DNA from: Drosophila pseudoobscura
Taxonomy: Eukaryota > Arthropoda > Insecta > Diptera > Drosophilidae
DNA: 64,000 nucleotides
Direction of reading: 5' to 3'
Assembly: GCF_009870125.1 (NCBI RefSeq)
Contig: NC_046680.1
Coordinates: 15,705,501 to 15,769,500, forward strand
The position numbers and the translations under genes were made by a program. Under the pieces are notes generated by a model. It saw only the letters and a program-made list of their open reading frames with translations, was not told the origin of the DNA and ran no database searches. Positions within the stretch are counted from its first letter, which is position 1; every line of letters begins with the position of its first letter. Shown here piece by piece: positions 46,601 to 58,000 of the stretch.

Positions 46601-48850
46601 CAACCTCTCCAACCGCTCGGCCGAAATGAGCTGGCACATTTATGGCATCCATTTTCGGGACGAGCGACTGGCATTTAGATCCCCTCAGCCACCTCCACCT
46701 CACCACCACCTCTCGCTTTCCCCCTCTTTCTAGCCGCCTGGCCATACATTTCTAATGAACTTTGTGCTCTCGAGCTGTGAGCTGAAAGCTCACCTAAATG
46801 GTTCCAGTAAGCTTCAGTTTACCCATTTACTGCCCGAGTTGGAGGTAAAAACTCACCGTTATGCCTGTTTCGGGATGTACTTTTTCTGTTTCGGAGCACT
46901 GTCTGACCTTTTTATGGGGCTCCAGCTCCAGAATCATGAATTATGAACTTGGCATGCGGCTGTTACTCCGTTAAATTACTCTTAGTTTTTCGGCAGCTCG
47001 AGAGTTTGATGATTACCGACTCATACAATACAATAATTATGCAGTTTGGGCAACAAGGTTAACAGTTTGGATATGCCAAACTCCCTCTGAAATGGTTTGG
47101 AATTTGGATAATCACTGGTTGGTTTAAGGCTGTCACAAACTTTATAACTTTGTTGAATTTAGCCAGTTTCTTTTGGTATTGCAAGACAATGAACTCTCGT
47201 AGATATGCACATAATTTGAGAATATTTCAGTGATTTTTCAGCTGTCAGCGGCCTCCCTCAAGGCCGTATCGATCAGCCCGGCTGATGGGCTGGTGGCGAG
47301 AACTTGTCGAGTGTTTCACCTTCGAGCTGGTATCCGTTTCCTAGGAACGGTACGAAAACGTTTTCCCTCAACCCAACCCAACCCCAGCCCCCGCTCCACT
47401 CAACTCTGTTGCCAGTTGACAAAATTTCATGCTCTTCAATTGAATTGCCTCCATTTGTGCTCTTATCGGCTCAAATTAAACTTTTCATAGCCCCAAAATC
47501 TTTCTTTTTCTACACTCGAAAAAAACATACACCCAGTTGAAAAAATAGTACCAATAGATATGCAGATATCATTGTATTCGATGAATAATTTATGCTTATT
47601 TAACTGCTACATAAGCCAATTGAACAACCAATGATATTAAGGTTTTTTTCGGTGCATGGGGCATAGCGCTTTGGGCTGTTACCGCTGCCACTGTCGTTAG
47701 ACAGTGCCACGGGCTGGGCCGTGGAGGGGAGGGGCGCACGGCAATAATTTGCAACGAATATTTCAAAATGCCAGCCGCAGCAAGGGAATGAATGCCAAAG
47801 CGAAATGCCGAAATGGCAAAATGGCAGAATGAAAAGTTCCATTTCTTGCCGCAGCCAGTTTCATATTTCTTGGCCTAGTTCTAGGGCAAGCGGAGCCCTG
47901 CCTCTACTTGACTCTTGAGCCATTTGCAGTCAGTCAGGGCCAGCGCCAGAAAATGGCAATGATTGATGGACTAATGCCTCAATTTGCCTGTCGCCCTCCG
48001 CTGTTTACACTGGAAATCCGTTCGGATCTGTTGTTTATAGAGAAGCCATTCGGTAAACAATTCGGTACATTTATTTTTTAATGTTCTAACCATGAAAATG
48101 GATTAAATTTATTTGGAATTCTGTTTGATTTATTTGATTTATTGCTGGCCATAGAACATAAAGGGAAAACCGAACAGGCGAAACGTACCTGGAATCGAAA
48201 TCCAAATCGATTTGATACAATTTTGATAAACAAGTTTTGTTATATTTTATTTGTCTTAAAATTGCGTCTTGGATGAAACGGAAATTGCGTCAAACTAGTC
48301 CCCCATACCCATTCTTCTTGGAAACCCCGCCCATCTCCAGAATTGATTGCACAGAGAGTCACACACTTTTTTACGCGCAATGAGGCATGCATTAAATCTC
48401 TTTCCGCTCCAGAAACGTGCAACAAAAAACCAAAACGAAAGTGGATAATTACGGAAAATGTCAGTCAGGGTATGAAGAGGCCAAGACTCCACCCCCGGAT
48501 CCCATTATGCAGCGGAAGAATGCCGCTTAACCTCTAACGCCCCATCGCTCCATCTTGTGCTGTTGGGGAAGCTGTAGGAAAACGAACAAAGTGCTTTAAT
48601 CGAGCCAAGGGGCAATTGCCACTACATCCGGCGACCTGTCTCTTTTGCCACCTTTGCCACTCAGCTCCAAAGGAGGGGGGCAGTGGGTGTAGCACGTCGA
48701 CGTGGCCTCTCAAAGGGTGTCCTGGTAATTTGCAATGCAGAAACAACATCAAGCGGCAGACTCCACCTCGTGACCTTGTTCGAGAGTGTAAATACTTAGT
48801 GTTTATTTACATTTCTATATTCATATTTAGTCTCTGCTGGCTGAGATCTG
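43632..48850. other. Probable 5' UTR intron, no gene seen
   Basis: AT-rich DNA with only short, domain-free ORFs. If the leader exon at 42.2-43.6 kb is real this is intron of the F-BAR gene; otherwise it is intergenic. Confidence 0.4.
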
Positions 48851-48867
48851 ATTGATACGTCCCCTGT

Positions 48868-48877
48868 GGGATGTCCC
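48868..48877. promoter_or_regulatory. NF-kappaB site of Metchnikowin
   Basis: GGGATGTCCC fits the fly kappaB consensus GGGRNNYYCC fully. It lies about 150 bases upstream of the start site of Metchnikowin. In D. melanogaster this gene responds to both Toll (Dif) and Imd (Relish). Further half-matching GC blocks surround it (48860-48895). Confidence 0.7.
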
Positions 48878-48905
48878 CACACGGGTGACTCCCCAGTCTC
48901 AGACG

Positions 48906-48953
48906 CTTATCTTCGGCGCTGACACTTGGCTTTCATGCGGTCGGCTGCTTATC
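48906..48953. promoter_or_regulatory. Two GATA sites between kappaB site and TATA box
   Basis: CTTATC (GATAAG on the other strand) occurs at 48906-48911 and 48948-48953. GATA sites beside kappaB sites are typical of fly immune genes and support fat-body expression through Serpent. Confidence 0.55.
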
Positions 48954-48991
48954 AATAAAGCTAGAACAAAAGTCCCCAGACGGAAGCCGGG

Positions 48992-48999
48992 TATAAAAG
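48992..48999 (+). promoter_or_regulatory. TATA box of Metchnikowin
   Basis: TATAAAAG lies about 31 bases before ATCAATTCATT (49024 onward), the likely start site, and 60 bases before the ATG. Confidence 0.8.
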
Positions 49000-49051
49000 C
49001 TGCTTCAGATTGCCACTCAGGGCATCAATTCATTCACGACACTCAACAAAG

Positions 49052-49207
49052 ATGCACTTTAATCTGGGAGCTGTTTTTCTGGCGATGCTGGGTCTGCTTG
49101 CTGCTGGGCCACTCGCGCCTACCGAGGCGCGTCACCGGCAGGGACCCATCTTCGACACGAGGCCGTCGCCCTTCAATCCCAATCCACCCAGGGGAGGTCC
49201 CTTTTAA
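49052..49207 (+). CDS. Mtk: Metchnikowin, proline-rich antimicrobial peptide
   Basis: A single-exon gene of 51 codons. The first 23-27 residues (MHFNLGAVFLAMLGLLAAG...) form a signal peptide; the mature part starts near HRQGPIFDTRPSPFNPN and ends PPRGGPF, only slightly different from D. melanogaster Metchnikowin. The peptide is secreted into the hemolymph and is known to act on fungi and Gram-positive bacteria. The ATG at 49052 is chosen over the in-frame ATG at 49010 because the TATA box places the start site after 49010 and because the signal peptide then begins correctly. The tail has GGPF where D. melanogaster has PGPIY. The gene appears to lie inside an intron of the F-BAR gene on the same strand. 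Confidence 0.97.
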   Translation: MHFNLGAVFLAMLGLLAAGPLAPTEARHRQGPIFDTRPSPFNPNPPRGGPF

Positions 49208-50211
49208 GGACGACCGTGCTGCCGCTGCCGCTGCTGCTGCTGCTGCCTCTGATGTTGTTAACACATTTGATTAATTTAATGCAATTAAAGAAAACTGAAC
49301 ATCAAAGGCGTGAGAGCGAGTAACTAAATTACACCTATTCGAAATGGCAAAGGGAGAGGCTCTGTGGGAGCCTTCCACATCATCTAGGACCGTCTGGGAG
49401 AATGCAAATCAGCAAAACTTTTCAGCTGCTAAACAATTTTCCAAGTCTCTTGCGGCCTCTCAGCAAGAACTCTGAGAACTTTGCTGGGCTGTGCCGGCAT
49501 TAAAAATGTAGCTTGAGCAACTTGGGTTCTCAGGGTTCAGAGCAGAGCTGTGGGACGGGACTGCACTGGGTGTAAATTTGAGAGCTCTTCAGCTGTTCGT
49601 AGTGATAATTTCTGACTCATAAATAATAATTAGAGATTTGATTGGTCCAACGGCGTACACCTTAACATGGGATAAAAACATTTGAATGCAATTTAATTTG
49701 CAGCGGGCTCTGGGGGCGGATGAGTAAACTCTGCTGCCATCGCTTCTTTATAAATAAATGTGTGTGAATATATTTATATACATATGTACGTATGTATGTA
49801 CATAGGTATATACTCGTACGAGTATTTGATGCGAATAAAATTGAGTACGCGCAAACATTTCAATGAGTTTCACACACAAAAACGACACTTTTTCCTCACG
49901 CTCTGCTTTTCTATTTTCAGATGCGATCCAAGAAAAGCGCAAAGAAAAACACTTGCAAAAATTAGCAGCAGCGCCGGCTGTGGCAGCGGCATCGGTAGTA
50001 GCAGCAGCAGCTGGCTGACGGACACCGGCAGCGGTCGGGAGGAGGCCGTGCATCTATAAATAGGGATCGAACACTTTGTGCGCGTGACAGCTGTGAAAGC
50101 GGCGGGGGGCCGGCGGCAGTGACAGTGGCAGTGGCAGCCGCAGCGATGGCAACTATGACGTCATTGGCTGGATAAGTGATTGCGTTCGGTTCGGCAACGT
50201 CACGGATGCGG

Positions 50212-50217
50212 TATAAA
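50212..50217 (+). promoter_or_regulatory. TATA box of a candidate alternative promoter
   Basis: TATAAA within GCGGTATAAACTGG, after a GC-rich block with a CRE-like CGTCA (50198-50202). A start near 50,242 would open a leader exon that ends at a donor after 50940. Confidence 0.4.
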
Positions 50218-50241
50218 CTGGTCCGGCCAGGCCAATAAACC

Positions 50242-50940
50242 ACATATCGCGTATACGCCGCGTGAACCTGGCATAATGAGAGCGCCAGACAAACGGAAGG
50301 AAAATGAACGGCAAGCAACAGCAACAGCAACAGAGTCATCCAAAGCAGCAACGGCAGCAACGGCAGCAATAGCAGCATGCAAAGAGGCAGCAGCATCGAT
50401 AACATTAGCATCAGCAGCTGAGCAGCCATGAGAATCGCGAGAAAGCACAGCAAGAAGAAGGAGAGCCGTGGCGAAAAAGACAAAAGTTGCGAAAATAATT
50501 CGGTGCTCACAGCTGCTCTAGAATCAGTCTAAATTCGTCGTCGATCGGCAGAAACGAGTGTTGTTGTGGTTCCACAAGTCCACAAAAGCGCGCGCGCTTG
50601 TATCTGTGTGTGTGTGTGTTTGTGCGTGTGTGTGTGTATGAACAGAGGAAACGGAAGTGGAAGTCGAACCGAAAGCGGGATTGAAAGTAGCAGCAGCTGA
50701 AACGACTCAAACGAGCATTCTCGAGCAACGACACTAAGCCCCAGCTGAAAAATAAATCACCAATTGAATCAAACCAAAAGCCTGCAGAGAATTGTGCGTA
50801 GAGCGTAAGCTTTGAGCAAACAAACAAAAAGCTACCTTTCTAGTGCTTCAATTAAATTCTTAAACAGAACAGAACCCAGAAATGCCGACCAAAGGACAAC
50901 AAACCCCTTCCATTGTGATGTCTTAGCCATAGCGATAACG
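50242..50940 (+). other. Candidate alternative first exon (F-BAR gene)
   Basis: Leader-like DNA with CAG and GTGTGT runs and no long plausible ORF, ending in GATAACG/GTGAGT. It would join the acceptor at 54699. The fit of TATA, composition and donor is suggestive only. Confidence 0.35.
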
Positions 50941-52164
50941 GTGAGTGTAAATGTTCGAGACGCCTCTAAGATTTGGCTATACACAATACATGCCGTCAGG
51001 GCCCTTTCTCTCTCTGTAGCGACCAACGTAATCGGGGACATCTAGGAATACGTATTTCTGAAATTTCCATTCCAGAAATATTGCAAGTATTGCTACGGTG
51101 GAGCAAGTTTTCTGCCAAAAAGTGTTAAAGGAAAATTTATTATGCAGCAGCAGCTTCATGCTGTATTCATGGGGCGCCACATTGCGCAGAGGCATTTCTG
51201 GCTGCTGCTGGTGCTGTTTTTGGTGCGTGTTTTTCCAGCCTCTCCGAGTGTACTCCCCATATATTGAGCTTACTCTTTTCGGCAGTTTCGTTTCCCCTAA
51301 CCAGTTCATCCTGTTAAGTGTGTATCTCATGGATATGCTACCTCTACCTATATCTGGTTTTCTGGTTATTATATGACGTTTGCTTTGTTGGGCTTGTTAC
51401 ACTGATGGCCCCTGGCAGGAGGGCATAATTGCTGGTTGAAATTGATGGAGCCCATTACTCCGAGTGTATCCAGAAAATAAATTACTTTTAGCTGTTTTCA
51501 TTCGAAGTAGATTGCAACTTGACCTTGCAGCTCGAACTAGGTCTTGCCGCCGGGGTCTTACTCTTTCTCTTTGCTCTTCCTCAGAGTTGGGGATTTGTTT
51601 TCTTTTACAAGTCGCCAAGAATTTGGTTAATTTGCAGTCCCATGGCATGCACAGAATAGCTCGGCATACAGCCATGCCATGAATTCGTTATACTTGTATG
51701 TCTGTACATTTCTATATCTGTAAATATGTGTAATGCCAGGAACTTTTGCATTTGGGTGCCGCTGGGGCAGCATCATCATCATCGTCATCGTCATCATAGT
51801 CGTCGTCGTAGTAGTCGTTGGGTTCTTCTGGGCTCACTGAGATGCAATTATGTCTGTGTCTATGTTTATGTCCGAGAGCATCCCCTGGCACAGCGTCGCT
51901 GGGACGCCTTGACAATGCACTTGAGTCAAGTTTGCTTCCTCTACTCGGATCTGCTCCGATCCGTCCTCGCGCTCTCTATCTATGTATCTCTCCTGGGCTG
52001 CTGCTTGCCAAAATGCACGGGAGGGTAGAGGATGGGTCTCTTATTTATTTATAAAATTTTGTTTGCTGCCTGTTTCCTCATGCCACTTATGCAGAATACA
52101 CCTTGGCCTTCTTGGGGGCACGCCCCGTGAATGATAAGCGGGGCACAGCGTCGCCTGTCTATTG

Positions 52165-52205
52165 TTATACCTGGTACTCAAAGAGTATAGGGGTATATAA
52201 GATTC
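52165..52205. repeat. Short repeat terminus
   Basis: TATACCTGGTACTCAAAGAG and the TATAGGGGTATA that follows closely match, in inverse orientation, the end of the block at 33950-33975. It is probably the last piece of another copy. Confidence 0.35.
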
Positions 52206-54699
52206 GTGTATATGCATGCATATTCCTCTAATATCATACCATTTCGCCCCGACTGTACCCCACAATGGCGACGTTCTGTGGCATTCAGAATTTTAAAGAG
52301 ACGAGAAACCCGAGAGATAACATCATGGAATATGATATAGTAATCTGATATGGAAAATCCTGTCTGATGACTGGCGTTCAATGTCTGTGTCAGCGGCAGT
52401 GCAGTTGGCTCTTTGCACTTTTTTTCTTTTCTTTTTTTTCTTTTCTTTTGTTGCTGAGGAGGAATGCCTTTTAAAATGTCATCCGCATGCCCGTAAAATC
52501 TCACCCATACATCCTCTGCTGCTTTATTGCTTTTGCAACTTTAACTTCGTCCCCCAATTCACGCTATCGGATGGAAAAACTTTCGGTTTTCCTTCTCCTC
52601 TCCGCGCACGGTCCCGGTCCCGGCCCCAGCCCCAGCCCCCTTTCTGGCCTGGTTTGATTGATCAATGTTGACAGATTTAACGAGCTGGTAAAGTGCAGCA
52701 AAACAATTCAATTATCTGCGTGTGTATGGAAAGTGTGTGCGTGTGGGTGTGCGCGGAGGATAGGCCTGGGGCGAGTCGAATGGAAAGGAAATATTTGCGT
52801 ACAACGTCAGATAGTGCCACCATCCCATCTCATCCCACCTTGCCTCGTCTTCGCTTTTCAACCTTCAGAACCAGGTTGCCTCGGAATTAAAAATGGGGAA
52901 TTATTCATGTGCCACACGGCTCGCTTGCCGCGCTCTCCACCTCTCCACCTCACCACCACTCTCTTGGCTGCCCTGTCTCTCTGTGGCAGCTAATAAATAA
53001 TTCACATTGAATTAAATTGCGTGATTTCTTCTCGACTCGAATCGCCTTGCCACAAACACAAAATGTAGCCACCTATTTATGCAATGCAATTTCTGTGCTG
53101 GGCTCAGTTTTCTCCGTGGCTCTCATTCGCGCCATGCCCCCTTCCGTTCTTCCTCTGGCTAGTTTTCTTTTGGGTTTTTCCTCACATTTTCTCGCATCCG
53201 AACACGCAAGGCCGCTCTGCTCTGGCTTCTGACAATATATGAATTTAATCTCGACCGATTTCCCCGTGCCGCCGTTCGCGTAATGCGATTTTAATGCCGG
53301 CCATGGCATCCGCCCCTAGTCGGCTGTGTTCCCTGAGGGCGAATTAGATCGGGCCAATATCAATTATAATTCAATTATGCAAATTTCACATCTCAAATGC
53401 AACAGGAAAACACACACGCGCTCAAGTGAAATTAGAAACCTAAGGCACAAGTGGTTTAAGGGAAATTCCACTAAAATACTTTTTTGATTGGTTTCCAGCT
53501 TTACATTTTCACTAATATATTTATAATAGTTCCAGGTAGTGCAGGACATGGAGAACTATAAAGAATACGTGTTGAGATTGCGGGTAAAGATAAGTGAAAA
53601 AATGATACCTTTCGGTTCTGTGTAAACGTGTTTAATCAGGAGGCGCGAAAGATACAATACGAAATATGGTTACGGAAGGTTATCCTATCTTTTTGAATTA
53701 CGTTTCTGAAATATAACTTCAAAGCTAAGAATATTCATTCAAATCTAATTTAATCTATTGCTCAGACTCAAAATAGAAGGAGAGAACTCATTCTGTATAG
53801 TCTTTATAGAACTCTCAACAGCTGTTTCTCTGAGTTCGAGATGAGCTCAACGAATAAGCTGCTTAAAAGAGTTCAAAGCAATCCATTAAACTGAGCTCCC
53901 ATCACCATAAATTTAATTCCCCAAACACAGTTATGGAACGGGGGCTCGGGGGGTTAATAATTCCTCATCATATTGTATTAACTCTGATACGATAATTAAG
54001 GCGGCGGCGTGCAGTCGTCGGTTATCGTAAATATTTAATGGAAATTTAATTGATATGGCTCATCAATGGGCCAGTAAAATGGCACACCAGTAAGCCGTGC
54101 ATGTGGCAAGCCGCCTGTTTTATCAGACCACCTTGCCACCCACCCATCGACCCACACAATAGGCTTCCACACGCACTTGGCCCAAAGGGGGCATGCTGTT
54201 GGGTAAACTTTGAGCTCCAGCTGTCATTGGCAATTCTAGTTGATTTGTGTTCGGACTCGCTGCCATTAAATGATCAATTATAGGCGGACCAGGAATGGGA
54301 ATAGGTCTACTAGTGGAACAGGAACTACGTGAATCGCTAGGAGCAGGTTGGCTTTGTCCGAAATCCACCTGGTCATTGGCTGCGTGGGGCATGCAAAATG
54401 AACAGAAGAGAAAACGAGGAACAGCCAAACTTTGTTGTGTAGCCAGCTAGAAGTTTGACCCTAGTCCTGGGGCAGATGGAAGTCCAAGAAGATACTCCAT
54501 GGAACGAAACAATTTAATGAGCAAAAATACTCGCATGAGCGAATGACCCACAGACACACAGAAGGAAATGTTTTTAATGATGCTTTGTAGCGGTTTTTGT
54601 GGCAAAACTTTTCTTGTGTTGTTTGAAAATTAAAAGTCGAACAATTAATCTAATGAAATTTGTTTTTTCTTGCCTTCGTTTTTCGTTCTCCCGTTGCAG

Positions 54700-55096
54700 A
54701 ATCCAGTCCTCAAGCATCGGAAGCATGCAGCGATCCAAATGACAGCGCGACCCGTGGAATAAAACTAATTTGAACTCTCTTTGTGATAGCCCCACGCTGT
54801 GGAAAGTACGTTTACCTAGCCCCTAGTTAGATACTATTCTATATATGATTTTTTTGGTGACTCTCCTTACTGAGAAAACCCACGTAAAGACAGAATAACT
54901 GAAGAAACCCCCACAAAAGACAGGACAGCCCGTAACGTAACCAAAACCCAACTAAATCCGGAACGAACTCTTCCGAACCCTTGAGCTCCGAGTATACAGT
55001 ACGTGTAATGTTTTCTGTACCGATCCCAATACGATCCGAGAACTAGCTGAGATATACTTAGCGCAGTGTCACCATGTCACATGGGGGCCGTAAGGA
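54700..55096 (+). other. 5' UTR part of the first coding exon of the F-BAR gene
   Basis: The acceptor CTCCCGTTGCAG ends at 54699 after a long pyrimidine run. From there to the ATG at 55097 there is no long ORF. A short upstream ORF opens with ATG at 55075 and stops at 55105-55107, overlapping the main start in another frame. Confidence 0.5.
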
Positions 55097-58000
55097 ATGT
55101 ACGTAATATATCCCGCCGATGAGCTCATCTTGATGACATATGGTTTCTTTGCGCCACGTGTGAAACCGCGACCCTCACTCGACTGCCTCCGAGAGCCGCT
55201 CGTCCCCATCGAGTACCCAGAGAGAGGTGCCACTACGACCACAGCCGCAGCCGCAACCACAACCAAAAACTCAACCGCTGCCACAACCAGCAGCAGAGCC
55301 ACCGCCTTCACCCCCACTCCGTTTCCGTTCGAAGATCCGCCTGCCAGTCCATCCATAGGCATCAACCAATATCCGCAGCCACTGTTACCGGCGCCAGCAC
55401 CAGCACTAGCACCGGTCGCACCTGTTCACACCAGCTTTTTCAGCTTTGAGGAGCAATCAGCCCTGGTCCAGAGTCCTCCGCAGTCCCAGAGCCTGCCGCC
55501 CACGCCCACACGTCGAGCATCGCGCTCCTCGCTGACCCACTCGAACCACAGCCACAGCTCCGTCAAGCGGGCCAGCGTGAGGAGCGGACGCCTGCCGCCT
55601 GCGTCCATGTATAATGATGCCAGCCAGATGCAGGGGAACAGCGCCACTGGACCAGGACGAGCACCATTCCAGCGCAGCAGCGCAGCTTATGACGACGAGG
55701 CGGGAGCCCTTGGCGGTGGCCTAGACTATGGCGCTGGTCAGTTGGTCAGTCGGTCGCGGAGTCCCAGCATCTTCTTGGAACCACCCACACCCTCGCCAGA
55801 TCCCACACATGCCCACTTCGGACCCGGCTGGGGCCGGCCCATGTCGCCCATGGATCTTCCGCCCGAGAAGTCGCCAAGCAGCGGCCTGGGACCCGGGGTC
55901 AGTTCTGGTAGGTCTCCAACGAGCAAGTCCCGGCTGCGACCCAAGCTCCACCTGCCTCTGGGGCGGCTGGGCCGCTCCACGTCCTCGGACACGCGGGAGA
56001 GCAACCGATTACGTGAGGACGTTCACGTGCATGTGGAGAACCCGGTGTTCAGCAGCGAGAACCTGCGCCAGAACAACTTCGATGCATTCTTTGAGGCCCG
56101 CGAGCCCGTCATTAAGCTCCAGCCGCGCACCCCCAACTCGGCACCAGCGGAGGGGGGCCGTGGCTACTCGCCGCCACTGGAGGGCCGCGCGGGTGTCTAC
56201 GACTCGCCCCGGACGAGGAGTCCCGCTGGAAAGGCGGGGGGTGGCGGTGGCCTCTTTGCCCGTTCCCCGCGTGAGGATCGCGATCGCATGGCCAACGCTC
56301 GTACTCGCAGTGCGGATCAGTACGATGGGGCAAAAGCAGGGGGAGCGGGTGCTGGTGCGGGTGCTGTGGAAAGGGGATCCAACTCTGCAGGCGGTGGCGG
56401 CGGCGGTGGTTCGGCCGGAGCGCACTCCAAAGGTGACAGGTGCCTTCCAAGTCTACTCTTGCACCCGCTAATCGAATCGTTTACAGTTGATTGCTGCGCC
56501 TCGCGCGTCTCGTAGAGCATTCTCGACCGCCATGCCACATAACATACTCGTACCACAACATTAAAAGCCACCATTAAATGTGCTGCAAGTTTCTTCAGCT
56601 GCAGTTTGAGTTCCGTTTTGAGTTTGAATTGAAGTTCTTGCCTTTGCCTGGCGTATCCTTGGAATGATCTGACAATCTTGCCCAAATCCGAAGCGAACGA
56701 AGAATCAATAAATCACTTAAACTATTGTCCGATTGTACTCTAATTAATTCTTCCAAGGGGTATATTTTTCATCCAAAGCCGTAGCCCCCTAGCAATACGA
56801 TCCGATTGCCTTTAAAAGCCACTGCTATAGGGAGCCAAAAAGCCACGTTAAAGACCCCCGCCCTATCGAATTTCCAGTTCATCCAAGGATTTGCCTGCTT
56901 TGGCCTGGCCAGAGTTTGCTTTTCAGTTGTGTTATGTCCTTGCTTGGCTAACTTTTCCGTACTAAACGAACAGATGGAGGAGGAGGAGAACTAAAGGCGT
57001 TTAAGGTGCTTGCTCTCCGCCTGCCACCCTTGATCCGTCTCCTAAGCTTCGCATGCAGAAGTGGGTTACATTCTTTCTTATGGAGCTGGAAGTGCAACTG
57101 GGAATGAAAGTGAATTGCGTGCCTCTGGCGCATTCGCTAAATGCGAGCACGCACATAATTTCTTCCTACAGAAGAAAAAGGAGCAGAAGGAGTAGCAGCA
57201 GCACATCCTGCTGTGACTGTCGTCCCGGAATGAATGTCAGCTTAGCAGCGCGTGAAGTGTAATCAACAACAGCGATAGTGACGGCAACGGCAACAGCAAC
57301 GGCTGTGCACATCCTTGCAGCTGGCACGTGAGCGTGCGCCACCATCCTCCATGGAGGACCCCATCAGCCAGCCACCAGCCACCAGCCACCCACTTGAATT
57401 AATTTAAAAGTTCACAGCACGGAAAATTTGATGACCAACGGCAAAGTAAATCAACAGCAACAGCAACAGGGCTACGTGATTGTTGCTGTGGCCAACTTCT
57501 GGCAATCTCAGACACGCCTTGTTTATTTCGTTTCAAATTTGACAAGGATAAAAGGATACGACAGCCAAGCAGCCATCTAGCAGGCGGCCCCCCCATTTTG
57601 TGCACTGCAGCTGTCCTTTAATAGATGTACACACCCGTACGTGGGTGCGATATGAGCACTTCTTTGTCTTCCGCTCCATTCCAGCTACATCTCGGCCCGT
57701 GAATATTTTATGTGAGCTGCAGTTGAGCTGGCTGTGCGAGTGGGGGCCAGAGAAGAGCAGCAGTCAAACAAATAGACAGCAAACACTTTAGACACTTGGA
57801 CAGACTGGACGCGATGGATGGACCCCCGGGTCTTTTTAGCCTCATAAGGGTAGGGTAGAAGTACGAGTATATATATGGCCGAAACAAAATCCCGGCTCTG
57901 ACAGCGCGGCAATGAAATTACGCTTCATTTATTGATTGCATTTTAAATGAACCGACTCCCTTCGCACCCCACCCGACCCGACCCCCCTGCCCAGACCAAG

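Larger units (their letters stand above)
49208..54699. other. Probable intron around candidate alternative first exon
   Basis: Apart from the promoter/exon near 50.2-50.9 kb I see no gene. A polypyrimidine acceptor (TTTCTATTTTCAG) ends at 49920 and is followed by a 14-codon ORF rich in lysine; whether it is used is unclear. A (CAT)n tract lies at 51772-51796. Confidence 0.4.

Noticed and set aside
46306-46678. Two 122-codon ORFs lying exactly opposite each other
   Set aside because: Mutual overlap on both strands in non-repetitive DNA without codon bias suggests chance; no promoter or splice context was found.
49962-50510. 182-codon minus-strand ORF rich in Leu and Cys
   Set aside because: It mirrors CAG/GCA low-complexity DNA of the candidate leader exon and lacks any domain.
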